Source of the DNA: Nisaea acidiphila | GTDB lineage: Bacteria; Pseudomonadota; Alphaproteobacteria; Thalassobaculales; Thalassobaculaceae | DNA: 64,000 nt | Reading direction: 5' to 3' | Assembly (NCBI RefSeq): GCF_024662015.1 | Contig: NZ_CP102480.1 | Location: 1,274,501 to 1,338,500 of the forward strand | Shown here: positions 56,776 to 64,000 of the stretch, one piece after another | Layout: each line of letters begins with the position of its first letter | Numbering within the stretch: the stretch's first letter is position 1 | Notes under the pieces: generated by a model | Database searches by the model: none | What the model saw: only the letters and a program-made list of their open reading frames with translations | Told to the model about the DNA's origin: nothing | Position numbers and translations under genes: made by a program

Positions 56776-57713
56776 GCCAGCATTATTTTACCATCTGCGC
56801 GATCTTCCGGGACGAGGCGCGCCACCTTGCCGAATGGATGACCTTCTACGAATTGCAGGGCGTCGATCACTTCTTTCTTTACGACGACCAGAGCGTCGAT
56901 GACAGCAAAGCCGCCATCCAACCATGGCGCGACCGGGGCATGGTAACGTATCTGCGTGTTGGAGGTGGGTTGCGAAGGCAGGCCGGCGCCTATCAGCACT
57001 GCCTCAAAAACCACAAAACGAAGGCACGCTGGATCGGATTCTTCGATCTCGACGAGTTTGCGTTCTCCCTCGACGGCAAGCCGCTCCGCGACTTTCTTGC
57101 CGCCAACGAGAACATCCCGGGCCTGGGTCTCAATTGGGCGATGTACGGATCTTCAGGCTTCGAGACACAGCCGACGAGCCTTGTAACGACGTCCTACCAG
57201 CTCCGGGCGCCGATCAAGTACAAGATCAGCGACCCGGAGCTGCTGATCCCGGGTAAGCCCAGAACGGAGCTTTCGAGCTATCTCCATCCCGGCGCGCACA
57301 TAAAGAGCATAGTCAATACGGCCGAGGTCGAAGCCTATGTTTCGCCGCACAGTTTCTCCTACCGGAACGGAGCTCATGCCGTTGATGCCACGAGTCGTCC
57401 GATCCGGGACACACCGTTCAACGCCTTCACGGAGGAGCCGCTCGCCGGCCCGATGCGGGTCAATCACTACTGGTCGCGTTCGCTTGGAGAGTTTTCGGCC
57501 AAGCTGGAGACCCCTAGGGCCGATTCCGACACACTGCGCTACAAGGAGATGGCCCGCTTCAAGGAGGTCCACATGAGCATGGAGTACGATCCGGCGATCC
57601 TGCCGGCCGCACATGCAGTGGCCGAGCGCCTCGGCCGTCCGTACGCCCCCGGAACGGAGGAAGACTGGATGGAGCGCCTGCAGTCCGAGAATGATCGGCG
57701 GAGCCGCGCCTAG
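56772..57713 (+). CDS. glycosyltransferase family 92-like
   Basis: The 313-residue protein has a GT92/DUF23-like pattern: FTICAIFRDEARHLAEWMTF, FFLYDDQSVDDS, and a DxD motif in GFFDLDEFAFSLDG that would bind the nucleotide sugar and metal. Such enzymes add hexose to glycans. No membrane helix is seen. Its start overlaps the SDR stop. It ends converging with the acuI-type gene by 4 nt. Confidence 0.8.
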   Translation: MSQHYFTICAIFRDEARHLAEWMTFYELQGVDHFFLYDDQSVDDSKAAIQPWRDRGMVTYLRVGGGLRRQAGAYQHCLKNHKTKARWIGFFDLDEFAFSLDGKPLRDFLAANENIPGLGLNWAMYGSSGFETQPTSLVTTSYQLRAPIKYKISDPELLIPGKPRTELSSYLHPGAHIKSIVNTAEVEAYVSPHSFSYRNGAHAVDATSRPIRDTPFNAFTEEPLAGPMRVNHYWSRSLGEFSAKLETPRADSDTLRYKEMARFKEVHMSMEYDPAILPAAHAVAERLGRPYAPGTEEDWMERLQSENDRRSRA

Positions 57714-58708
57714 GAGCCCGACACCTCGATCACGGTACGCCCGCGAACGCCACCCTCGAGGATCTTTTTGCCGAGATTGGGCAGGTCCTCAAGCGTGTGC
57801 CGCTCGATCATGTGATGCAGCTTCTGCATCGGCAAGTCGGTGGCGATCCGCTTCCATATCGCGAGCCGGCGCTCCTTCGGGCAAATGACCGAATCGATGC
57901 CGAGGATGCTCACGCCGCGCAGCAAAAAGGGCAGGACCGTGGTGTTCAGCTCGTTGCCGCCGGCAAGTCCGACAGCCGCAACCGCGCTGCCGTATTTCAT
58001 TTGCGTCAGTACATTCGAAAGAGTGGTCCCGGCCACATTGTCGATGCACCCGGCAAACCGTTCGCCCGCGAGCGGCCTCGACGGCGCCTGGGCAAGTTCG
58101 GCACGGTCGATCACCTGCGAGACGCCGAGATCCATCAGGTAATCCGCCTGTTCCGGCCGGCCGGTGGAGCCGGCGACCGAATAGCCGAGATTGGCAAGGA
58201 TCGCCGTCGCCACGCTGCCGACGCCGCCGGCGGCGCCGGTCACCAGGACGTCGCCCCGATCCTTTTCGAGACCATGCCGCTCCAGGGTATCGACGGACAG
58301 CATCGCGGTGAAACCGGCCGTGCCGATGGCCATCGCGTCATCCAGACCGATCCCCTCCGGAAGTTTCACCAGCCAGTCGCCCTTGACGCGCGCCAATTCG
58401 CCATAGCCGCCCCAATGGACCTCGCCGACCCGCCAGCCGGTCAGCACGACCTTGTCGCCCGGCTGGTAGTCAGGATGCTCGGAACTCTCGACAATGCCGG
58501 AGAAGTCGACGCCCGGGATATGCGGATAGTCGCGCACCAGCCGGCCGATCCCGTTCATTACCATGCCGTCCTTGTAGTTCAGCGTGGTATAGGCAACCCG
58601 CACCGTGACATCGCCCTCGGGCAGGTCCGCGACCGGAACCTGCTCAATTGCGGCCGAAACCTTCTTGTCCGCCTCGCGCAGCAGGACCGCCTTGAAAGTC
58701 TCGCTCAT
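57710..58708 (-). CDS. acuI: acrylyl-CoA reductase AcuI/YhdH family
   Basis: The 332-residue zinc-free MDR protein has NYKDGMVMNG, PGVDFSGIVE and the NADPH-binding VTGAAGGVGSVA, with GSTGRPEQADYL (typical AcuI/YhdH). It reduces acryloyl-CoA to propionyl-CoA, a detoxification step also used after DMSP cleavage. ATG 58708 follows GAGGGG. The gene overlaps the upstream GNAT gene by 4 nt. No DMSP genes (dddL, dmdA) are in the window. Confidence 0.88.
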   Translation of the reverse strand: MSETFKAVLLREADKKVSAAIEQVPVADLPEGDVTVRVAYTTLNYKDGMVMNGIGRLVRDYPHIPGVDFSGIVESSEHPDYQPGDKVVLTGWRVGEVHWGGYGELARVKGDWLVKLPEGIGLDDAMAIGTAGFTAMLSVDTLERHGLEKDRGDVLVTGAAGGVGSVATAILANLGYSVAGSTGRPEQADYLMDLGVSQVIDRAELAQAPSRPLAGERFAGCIDNVAGTTLSNVLTQMKYGSAVAAVGLAGGNELNTTVLPFLLRGVSILGIDSVICPKERRLAIWKRIATDLPMQKLHHMIERHTLEDLPNLGKKILEGGVRGRTVIEVSGS

Positions 58709-59244
58709 TCCCATCCCCTCTTCTGAAATGGCCGTCGCATGGCGACCCGTTTGCCGATCGGAAATCCCGTCGCTTCCCTGAGCCAAGCATCCCGAAGCGC
58801 GGCCCCCATCTCCTCCTCCGGCACAATGCCGAAACCGAGGCGCTGATAATAGGGGGCATTCCAAGGCACATCGATAAAGGTTGTCAGACTGATCTGAACG
58901 ATCCCGCGACCGGCGAAAAAGCGCTCGACCGCGTTCAGGATCGCGGCGCCCCGCCGCATCCCCGCGAAGTCCGGATGCACGTCCAGTTCACGCAGATGCA
59001 GGCTGTCCCCAAGCAGCATCAGATGCCCGGCCCCCACAGGCCGGTCCTGTCCGTCTACCGAGACCCAGAGATGCCACCGGTCCTGCGACGCGGAGAGCTC
59101 CGCGGCATCGTCGACCGGATCCTCGGCCGCCCAGACATAGGGCGTTTCAAGAAAGCGGCGGCCCGCAGCCCGCTGGACTTCCCGGACATTCTCGATCTCG
59201 TCCGGGCGCGCCAGCCGGCAGGGGCCGCCTTGCATTGCATTCAT
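58705..59244 (-). CDS. GNAT acetyltransferase
   Basis: The 179-residue protein has the GNAT acetyl-CoA pattern with LRELDVHPDFAGMRRGAAIL and the tail YYQRLGFGIV. The substrate is unknown. ATG 59244 is used, with ATG 59235 possible. It overlaps the acuI-type start (ATGA), so both are read together. It lies 10 nt after the thiolase gene on the same strand. Confidence 0.85.
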   Translation of the reverse strand: MNAMQGGPCRLARPDEIENVREVQRAAGRRFLETPYVWAAEDPVDDAAELSASQDRWHLWVSVDGQDRPVGAGHLMLLGDSLHLRELDVHPDFAGMRRGAAILNAVERFFAGRGIVQISLTTFIDVPWNAPYYQRLGFGIVPEEEMGAALRDAWLREATGFPIGKRVAMRRPFQKRGWE

Positions 59245-59254
59245 GGAAAGCCGG

Positions 59255-60421
59255 TTAACGCAGCGGTTCGAGGATGGAGACGTAGTTCGCCACCGCGGCC
59301 CCGCCCATATTGAAGATACCGCCGACCTTGGCGTCCTTGACCTGCATGTCGCCGGCATCGCCGCGCAGCTGCATGGAGGTCATGACATGCATGGAGACGC
59401 CGGTGGCACCGATCGGATGGCCTTTCGCCTTAAGCCCGCCGGACGGGTTCACCGGCAGCTTGCCGTCCTTGTAGGTCCAGCCTTCCTTGACCGCGCGTGC
59501 GCCCTCGCCCGGCGCGGTCAGGCCCATGGCCTCGTATTCCAGCAGCTCGGCGATGGTGAAACAGTCATGGGTCTCGACGAAGCTGAGATCGTCGAGCGTC
59601 AGGTTCGCGGCGCCGAGCGCCTGCTTCCAGGCCTGGCCGCAGCCCTCGAACCTGATGATGTCGCGCTTCGACATCGGCAGGAAGTCGTTGACCTGCGCCG
59701 CCGCGCGGAAGGCGATCGCCTTGTCCCGGCCGAGCGCGGTCTCGACGTCGGTCAGGACCAGAGCCGCCGCGCCGTCGGAGACGAGCGAACAGTCGGTGCG
59801 CTTCAGCGGGCCGGCGACGAACGGGTTCTTTTCCGACTCGTTGCGGCAGAACTCGTAGCCGAGATCCTTGCGCATCTGGGCATAGGGATTGTGCACGCCG
59901 TTCGCGTGATTCTTGGAGGCGATCAGGGCGAGCGCGTCGGACTGGTCGCCGTGGCGCTGGTAGTAAGCCTGGGCGATCTGGCCGAAAACCCCGGCGAAAC
60001 CGCCCTCGATGCCGGCCTCTTCCTTCAGATAGCTCGCCTTCAGCAGCGTCTCGCCGATCTGCTTGCCCGGCAGCTTGGTCATCTGCTCGACGCCGACGCA
60101 GAGCACGACGCGCGCCTGCTTCGCGGCGATCAGATTCAGGCCCTGATGCACGGCGGCACTGCCGGTCGCGCAGGCATTCTCGACCCGGGTCGCAGGCTTG
60201 AAACGGAAATCGTCGGAACTCTGGAAGACAAGACTCGCGGTGAAGTCCTGCGGCGAAAACCCGCCGTTGAAATGGCCGAGATAGACGGCATCCACGTCCT
60301 TCGGCTCGAACCCCGCATCGGCGACGGCCTCGGCCGCGACCTTGACGATCATGCTCTCGACATCTTCGTCCTCATGTTTGCCGAACGGCATATGGGACCA
60401 GCCGACGATACATCCGGTCAT
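59255..60421 (-). CDS. thiolase/acetyl-CoA acetyltransferase family (SCP2-like)
   Basis: The 388-residue thiolase-fold protein has the catalytic Cys in RVENACATGSAA and the GHPIGATG near the C-terminus, with ETHDCFTIAE. It matches the SCP-x/lipid-transfer thiolase branch, which often acts on branched or cyclic acyl-CoA. The start is ATG 60421. It is followed by GNAT and acuI on the same strand, suggesting an acyl-CoA unit. Confidence 0.92.
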   Translation of the reverse strand: MTGCIVGWSHMPFGKHEDEDVESMIVKVAAEAVADAGFEPKDVDAVYLGHFNGGFSPQDFTASLVFQSSDDFRFKPATRVENACATGSAAVHQGLNLIAAKQARVVLCVGVEQMTKLPGKQIGETLLKASYLKEEAGIEGGFAGVFGQIAQAYYQRHGDQSDALALIASKNHANGVHNPYAQMRKDLGYEFCRNESEKNPFVAGPLKRTDCSLVSDGAAALVLTDVETALGRDKAIAFRAAAQVNDFLPMSKRDIIRFEGCGQAWKQALGAANLTLDDLSFVETHDCFTIAELLEYEAMGLTAPGEGARAVKEGWTYKDGKLPVNPSGGLKAKGHPIGATGVSMHVMTSMQLRGDAGDMQVKDAKVGGIFNMGGAAVANYVSILEPLR

Positions 60422-60554
60422 GTGACTTTCTCCCTGAGTTTCTGCGCCGCAGATACGGCTTTCGATCTCCCTAGCAGAAATCAGGGGGCGAGTCCCAAAC
60501 TACAATGCTGCGGTGCGACATGTGTTCCGTGCCGGAGCGGAACAAAATGCGGCG

Positions 60555-61079
60555 TCACCCCAGCTCGATGATAGAAATGCCGATCTTGGTGTTCAGCGCA
60601 TGGATATTGTCCCGCAGGGTCGAGAGCGGCGTGTTGTAGGTCGCGGCGCTGCCGGGCTGGATCGTCGCCTCGGTATTGAACGGACCCGCCTTGGATTGCT
60701 GATCGTTGAGCGCGATCTGCTTCGCGATTACAGGCAGGATTTCACCGACGCTCTTGTCGATTTCGGCCGCCTGGCTCTTCAGCCTGTCCGTCAGAGTCGT
60801 CTTCGCATTGCCTTCGGCCAACGCCGCGGCGGTCGCCAGCTCCTCCCAGGTGGTTCCCAAAAGGAGAAGCGCGTTCAGCATTTCCTTCAGGGTCGGGCTC
60901 TGTCCTTTCAGAATGGCGCCCGGAACCAGCTTTCCGACCTCTGTCTTGATTTCGGCCCATTCCGCCGTAAAGGGCGGGGGCGTTCCTGAACTCGGCTTCG
61001 GCGGCGTGTTGTAGGTGAAGCCTGTGACCGCCACCGAGCCGGTGAAGTTCTGATCGACAAATTGCTGCACGTTCGCCAT
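60555..61079 (-). CDS. unknown helical protein, downstream member of pair
   Basis: I do not recognise the 174-residue protein. It has no signal peptide. An N-terminal low-complexity part (TYNTPPKPSSGTPPPFTAE) is followed by helices (LKEMLNALLLLGTTWEELAT, RLKSQAAEIDKSVGEILPV). It begins 23 nt after the stop of the 217-residue gene, so the two form an operon. No phage or secretion-system neighbour is seen. Confidence 0.65.
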   Translation of the reverse strand: MANVQQFVDQNFTGSVAVTGFTYNTPPKPSSGTPPPFTAEWAEIKTEVGKLVPGAILKGQSPTLKEMLNALLLLGTTWEELATAAALAEGNAKTTLTDRLKSQAAEIDKSVGEILPVIAKQIALNDQQSKAGPFNTEATIQPGSAATYNTPLSTLRDNIHALNTKIGISIIELG

Positions 61080-61102
61080 GTCTCGTCTCCGTCTTCGGAT
61101 TG

Positions 61103-61756
61103 TCAGAACGGCAGATAGGCGATGACCACCGCCCGGTCGTCCTCTTCGACTGCCGCGCCCCAGGGACGACGCGGAGCATTGGTCACATGCGGCGCCGCAA
61201 GCGTGTTCGCGTCGACATGAACCGCAGCGGCGACGGCCTGCCGGATCCCCGCCGCGACGTCCATCTGATAGTCCGTGTACTGGATGCCGTGTGCCGTCTT
61301 CTCCGCCGTCAGCCAGTGTGCATTGACGAACTGCTCGAAGTCGTCGTTCCACTCGCCGATCATGTAGGCGAAGCGCGTGCCCTGCGGGTATGTGTTCATG
61401 AAGGTATCCGCCGAGTTGAAATCGAGCGGGTTGTCTGTGCTCCCGCCCTTATCGACAGTGACATTTTGATTGACCGGAACGATATGGCTCAGGAACCAGG
61501 CGACGCCCGCCACCTGCCGTTCCAGACTCTTGGTGTCGTCGTGCGCGAGATTCATCTCACTCTCCCAATAGTCCCAGAACGCGTCCTGCACAGAGTTTAT
61601 GGTCACCGGATTCTGCGGAAAGACCTGGTTGAAGAAGAACCCTACCAGTCCCCCGAAGTTCGAATCGTTGAGGACGCCGCAGAGCGAACAGAATGCGCAG
61701 TTGAGCTGGGCCACCGCCGTGTTGGTGGTGTTGTTGACAGGATTTGTGACAGGCAT
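61103..61756 (-). CDS. unknown Cys-rich-start protein, upstream member of pair
   Basis: I do not recognise the 217-residue protein. The start region has CAFCSLCG, three Cys that may bind a metal or form a bridge. Then comes an aromatic-rich, acidic body (DAFWDYWESEMNLAHDDTKS, FAYMIGEWNDDFEQFVNAHW). No signal peptide or membrane segment is evident. ATG 61756 is preferred to ATG 61783 because GGGAGCGG precedes it. It is followed by the 174-residue gene. Confidence 0.65.
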   Translation of the reverse strand: MPVTNPVNNTTNTAVAQLNCAFCSLCGVLNDSNFGGLVGFFFNQVFPQNPVTINSVQDAFWDYWESEMNLAHDDTKSLERQVAGVAWFLSHIVPVNQNVTVDKGGSTDNPLDFNSADTFMNTYPQGTRFAYMIGEWNDDFEQFVNAHWLTAEKTAHGIQYTDYQMDVAAGIRQAVAAAVHVDANTLAAPHVTNAPRRPWGAAVEEDDRAVVIAYLPF

Positions 61757-61820
61757 GCTCTTGCCGCTCCCGATCAATGCCATTTGAAAGGGAGACGTTC
61801 CTGCGCCGTTCCTGTGAACT

Positions 61821-62312
61821 TCACTCCGAACCGGCGGTGAGATCCTTCATGAGAAAACTGGTCTCCAGATCGCACCCGAGATGGATGTCGAATTCGGGTC
61901 CCTTGGAAACGAGTCCGTATCCGAGATGGCGGTAGAGCGACAGCGCTCTCGCATTGTCGCTGAGTACCGATATCGTCACGTTGTCATATCCCCGGTCGGC
62001 GATCCGTTTCTCCAGATCCCGGACGAGCGCGGTCCCGATACCGGCGCCTTCATGCCCGGGCGCCACCCAGATATCGGAGATATGATTGTCGCCGCGTTCC
62101 GTCGCGCCGAGCCCGGCGACGACACCTGCGCGCTCGGCGATCAGGATCTGCTCCGGTATCTCGCGAACGAAAGACGCGAAACTCTCCTCGGTCACCCGGC
62201 CGCGCGCCTCAGCGGGCACGATCGGCGAAATGCCTTTCAGCCAGGCGGCATATCCCGCCTGACCCGCGGCCGCCGCATCCCCGGCGCTTGCGGGCCGGAC
62301 CCGCAGGCTCAC
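61821..62312 (-). CDS. GNAT acetyltransferase
   Basis: The 163-residue GNAT protein has the acetyl-CoA loop in APGHEGAGIGTALV and the late strand YRHLGYGLVS. It resembles small-molecule or peptide acetyltransferases; the substrate is unknown. Its start overlaps the dihydroorotase stop by 4 nt, so it is coupled to pyrC-type expression. Confidence 0.88.
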   Translation of the reverse strand: MSLRVRPASAGDAAAAGQAGYAAWLKGISPIVPAEARGRVTEESFASFVREIPEQILIAERAGVVAGLGATERGDNHISDIWVAPGHEGAGIGTALVRDLEKRIADRGYDNVTISVLSDNARALSLYRHLGYGLVSKGPEFDIHLGCDLETSFLMKDLTAGSE

Positions 62313-63637
62313 AGGGTCTCGACGAAACGCACCGGCTTCCCAGAGGGTCCGCCGACCAGTTCGTCCTCACGCATGACGAACTTGCCGCGCACCAGAGTCG
62401 CCATCACCCAGCCGGTCACCTGTTTGCCGTCATAGGGCGTCCAGCCGCATTTGCTGGCGATCCAGTCATTGGTGATGGTGCGCTTCGCCTTCAGATCGAC
62501 CAGCGCGAAATCGGCGTCGTACCCCGATGCGATCCGCCCCTTGCAGGCGATGTTGTAGACCCGCTGCGGGCCCGCCGAGGTCAGTTCGACGAGACGGCGA
62601 AGCGAGAGCCGCCCCTCGTGCACATGATTCAGCATGTTGACCAAAAGTGTCTGCACCCCGGTCATGCCGCTCGGGGTCTGGGGATAAGGCTTCGCCTTCT
62701 CTTCCAGCGTGTGCGGCGCATGGTCGGAGCCGATCACGTCGACCACGCCCTGCTCAATGGCGCGCCAGAGCGCCGCGCGGTGCCGTTCCTCGCGCACCGG
62801 CGGGTTCATCTGGGCGCGGCTACCGAGCTCCTCGTAGCAGTCCGGCGCGACCAGCGTCAGGTGGTTCGGCGTCACCTCCACGGTTGCGACATCCTTGTTC
62901 CGGGCGAGGATGTCCATCTCCTCCGCCGTCGTGACGTGCAGGATATGGACGGGGCGCCCGGCCTCGCGGGAAAGCTTCAGGATCCGGTTGGTCGCGCGGA
63001 CCGCGGTCTCCTCGTCGCGCCAGATATTATGAACCCGGGGATGGCCTTCCGCTTCGGCGATATGCTTGCGCTCTTCCAGCCGGTACTCGTCCTCGGCATG
63101 GACCGCGAAGCGGCGGCGCCCGTCGGCGAGGATCTTCGCCAGCGTCTCGTCGTCCTTCGCCAGGAGCGTGCCGGTCGAGGAGCCCATGAAGACCTTGATG
63201 CCGGGACAACCCGGCAGGTTCTCGTATTCGTGCAGCTTGCCGACATTCTCCGCCGAACCGCCGACGAAAAAGGCGAAATCGACCCAGCCACCCTTCTCCG
63301 CGCGGGCAATCTTGTCCGCATGCGTCTCCGGCGTCAGGGTCAGCGGATTGGTGTTCGGCATCTCGAAGATCGCCGTCACCCCGCCCATCGCCGCCGCCAT
63401 GGTGCCGTGCGCGATGTCTTCCTTGTGCTCGGCGCCAGGCTCGCGGAAATGCACCTGGGTATCGATGACGCCGGGCAGGACGTGCAGGCCGGTCGCATCG
63501 AACACTTCCGGCGCGGAATCCGCATCGTAACTGCCGAGCCCGGCAATCTTGCCGTCCTTCACCGCAACGTCCATCACCTCGATCGCGCCGGGCGTGGCGA
63601 CGGTGCCGTTCTTCAGGATCAGATCGTAAGAGGTCAT
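62309..63637 (-). CDS. pyrC: dihydroorotase, class I (amidohydrolase)
   Basis: The 442-residue amidohydrolase has a metal motif in DTQVHFREPG, where the usual D-x-H-x-H is D-x-Q-x-H. The carbamylated-Lys region is GCPGIKVFMGSS, and the late motifs are ILHVTTAEEM and GSDHAPHT. It probably closes carbamoyl-aspartate to dihydroorotate in pyrimidine synthesis; alphaproteobacterial relatives also show Gln at that position. Allantoinase is the alternative. It precedes the GNAT gene. Confidence 0.88.
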   Translation of the reverse strand: MTSYDLILKNGTVATPGAIEVMDVAVKDGKIAGLGSYDADSAPEVFDATGLHVLPGVIDTQVHFREPGAEHKEDIAHGTMAAAMGGVTAIFEMPNTNPLTLTPETHADKIARAEKGGWVDFAFFVGGSAENVGKLHEYENLPGCPGIKVFMGSSTGTLLAKDDETLAKILADGRRRFAVHAEDEYRLEERKHIAEAEGHPRVHNIWRDEETAVRATNRILKLSREAGRPVHILHVTTAEEMDILARNKDVATVEVTPNHLTLVAPDCYEELGSRAQMNPPVREERHRAALWRAIEQGVVDVIGSDHAPHTLEEKAKPYPQTPSGMTGVQTLLVNMLNHVHEGRLSLRRLVELTSAGPQRVYNIACKGRIASGYDADFALVDLKAKRTITNDWIASKCGWTPYDGKQVTGWVMATLVRGKFVMREDELVGGPSGKPVRFVETL

Positions 63638-63829
63638 GGGGCGGGCCTTTCGGACGATTCACGGATGGGAGCGCTAGCGATACCCTCCAACCGGGCCTCC
63701 ACACAAGCACCGGTCTCCATGCCTTCGGCGACTTATGTGTGCCGCGTCACTTTCGAAGATGCGAATAACGTCGGAGACTGCACCTGGGGATATGAGACCT
63801 GACCGGACCTAGCCTGGGGAACAGACAGC

Positions 63830-64000
63830 ATGACATTCGAGACGAGCGGCTCGGGAAGCATGGGCGCGACCGCAAGCAGCGAGCCGAAGACTCACACTCT
63901 GGATTTCGATACCAGTGACAAGGGAAGCCTGATCGGCCTTCACCTCGTAAATGTGATCTTCATGGCTCTGACACTATTGATCTACCGCTTCTGGGCCATC
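63830..64000 (+). CDS. DUF898/YjgN family membrane protein, 3' end outside window
   Basis: Only the first 57 codons are present. After a Ser/Gly-rich start, LDFDTSDKGSLIGLHLVN and the hydrophobic FMALTLLIYRFWAI match the N-terminus of DUF898/YjgN membrane proteins. Their function is unknown. The start ATG 63830 follows GGGGAACAG. The gene runs off the window. Confidence 0.75.
   Translation, partial: MTFETSGSGSMGATASSEPKTHTLDFDTSDKGSLIGLHLVNVIFMALTLLIYRFWAI

Noticed and set aside
54157-58708. DMSP breakdown system from the acyl-CoA ligase and acuI
   Set aside because: The required dmdA, dmdC, dmdD or ddd genes are absent, and both enzymes have common other uses.
62288-63802. 504-codon antisense frame over the dihydroorotase
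   Set aside because: It is a codon-bias shadow of pyrC.
63719-63802. 27-codon ORF before the DUF898 gene
   Set aside because: It is short, with weak start context and no recognisable feature.

Overview
The window is 64 kb of a GC-rich chromosome with short intergenic gaps and many 4-nt start/stop overlaps. Gene content points to a marine or soil alphaproteobacterium, probably in or near the Rhodospirillales. The evidence is an ilvE-marR-OmpR-EnvZ block, an lgt-MidA-pgeF block, a prs-rplY-pth-ychF block, a phasin with PhaR-like sites, and alphaproteobacterial palindromic repeats. The species cannot be named from sequence alone. No rRNA, tRNA, CRISPR array, prophage or complete insertion sequence was found.

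Layout. 1-2141: a cut CheY-like receiver, an exported DUF4394 protein, a cupredoxin and a DUF3237 protein. 2142-3620: a strikingly AT-rich island with one unknown membrane protein, a 65-bp perfect direct repeat and an orphan ParD-like antitoxin. 3834-7280: an O-methyltransferase and thiC under a TPP riboswitch. 7390-16305: an MCP, a degenerate amidohydrolase, a Nudix hydrolase, a sugar-acid module (altronate-dehydratase type enzyme divergent from an SDR and a PLP dehydratase), a LysE exporter with its AraC regulator, an exported Cache protein and a TusA protein. 16217-21734: a DUF1194 protein and a minus-strand run of four unrecognised proteins beside an agmatinase-type enzyme. 22820-33590: a serine hydrolase, a hybrid sensor kinase, an FAD oxidase, a DjlA-like co-chaperone, Uup, an EamA exporter, an AmpD/AmiD-type amidase and a type III ornithine/lysine decarboxylase.

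33727-41940: a thioesterase whose start lies in a perfect 16-bp hairpin, ilvE divergent from marR, an OmpR/EnvZ pair, CsaA, a phasin, a TetR regulator, proC, a YbjN protein and a UbiK-like protein. 42101-51717: housekeeping genes hldD, lgt, midA-like, pgeF, an M24 protein with altered metal ligands, a lipoprotein, prs, rplY, pth and ychF. 51732-64000: a BASS transporter, an ATPase/kinase, a dienelactone hydrolase, an acyl-CoA ligase, an SDR with a GT92 glycosyltransferase, acuI with a GNAT, a thiolase, two unknown proteins, a second GNAT with a dihydroorotase, and the start of a DUF898 protein.

Most of the window is ordinary metabolism. The best leads for something undescribed are the unknown operon at 17529-21734, the unknown pair at 60555-61756, the AT-rich island with its repeat-truncated antitoxin, two enzymes that have lost their metal ligands (9292-10221 and 45821-46978), and the hairpin at 34462-34498. 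All function calls come from reading motifs, without database searches.
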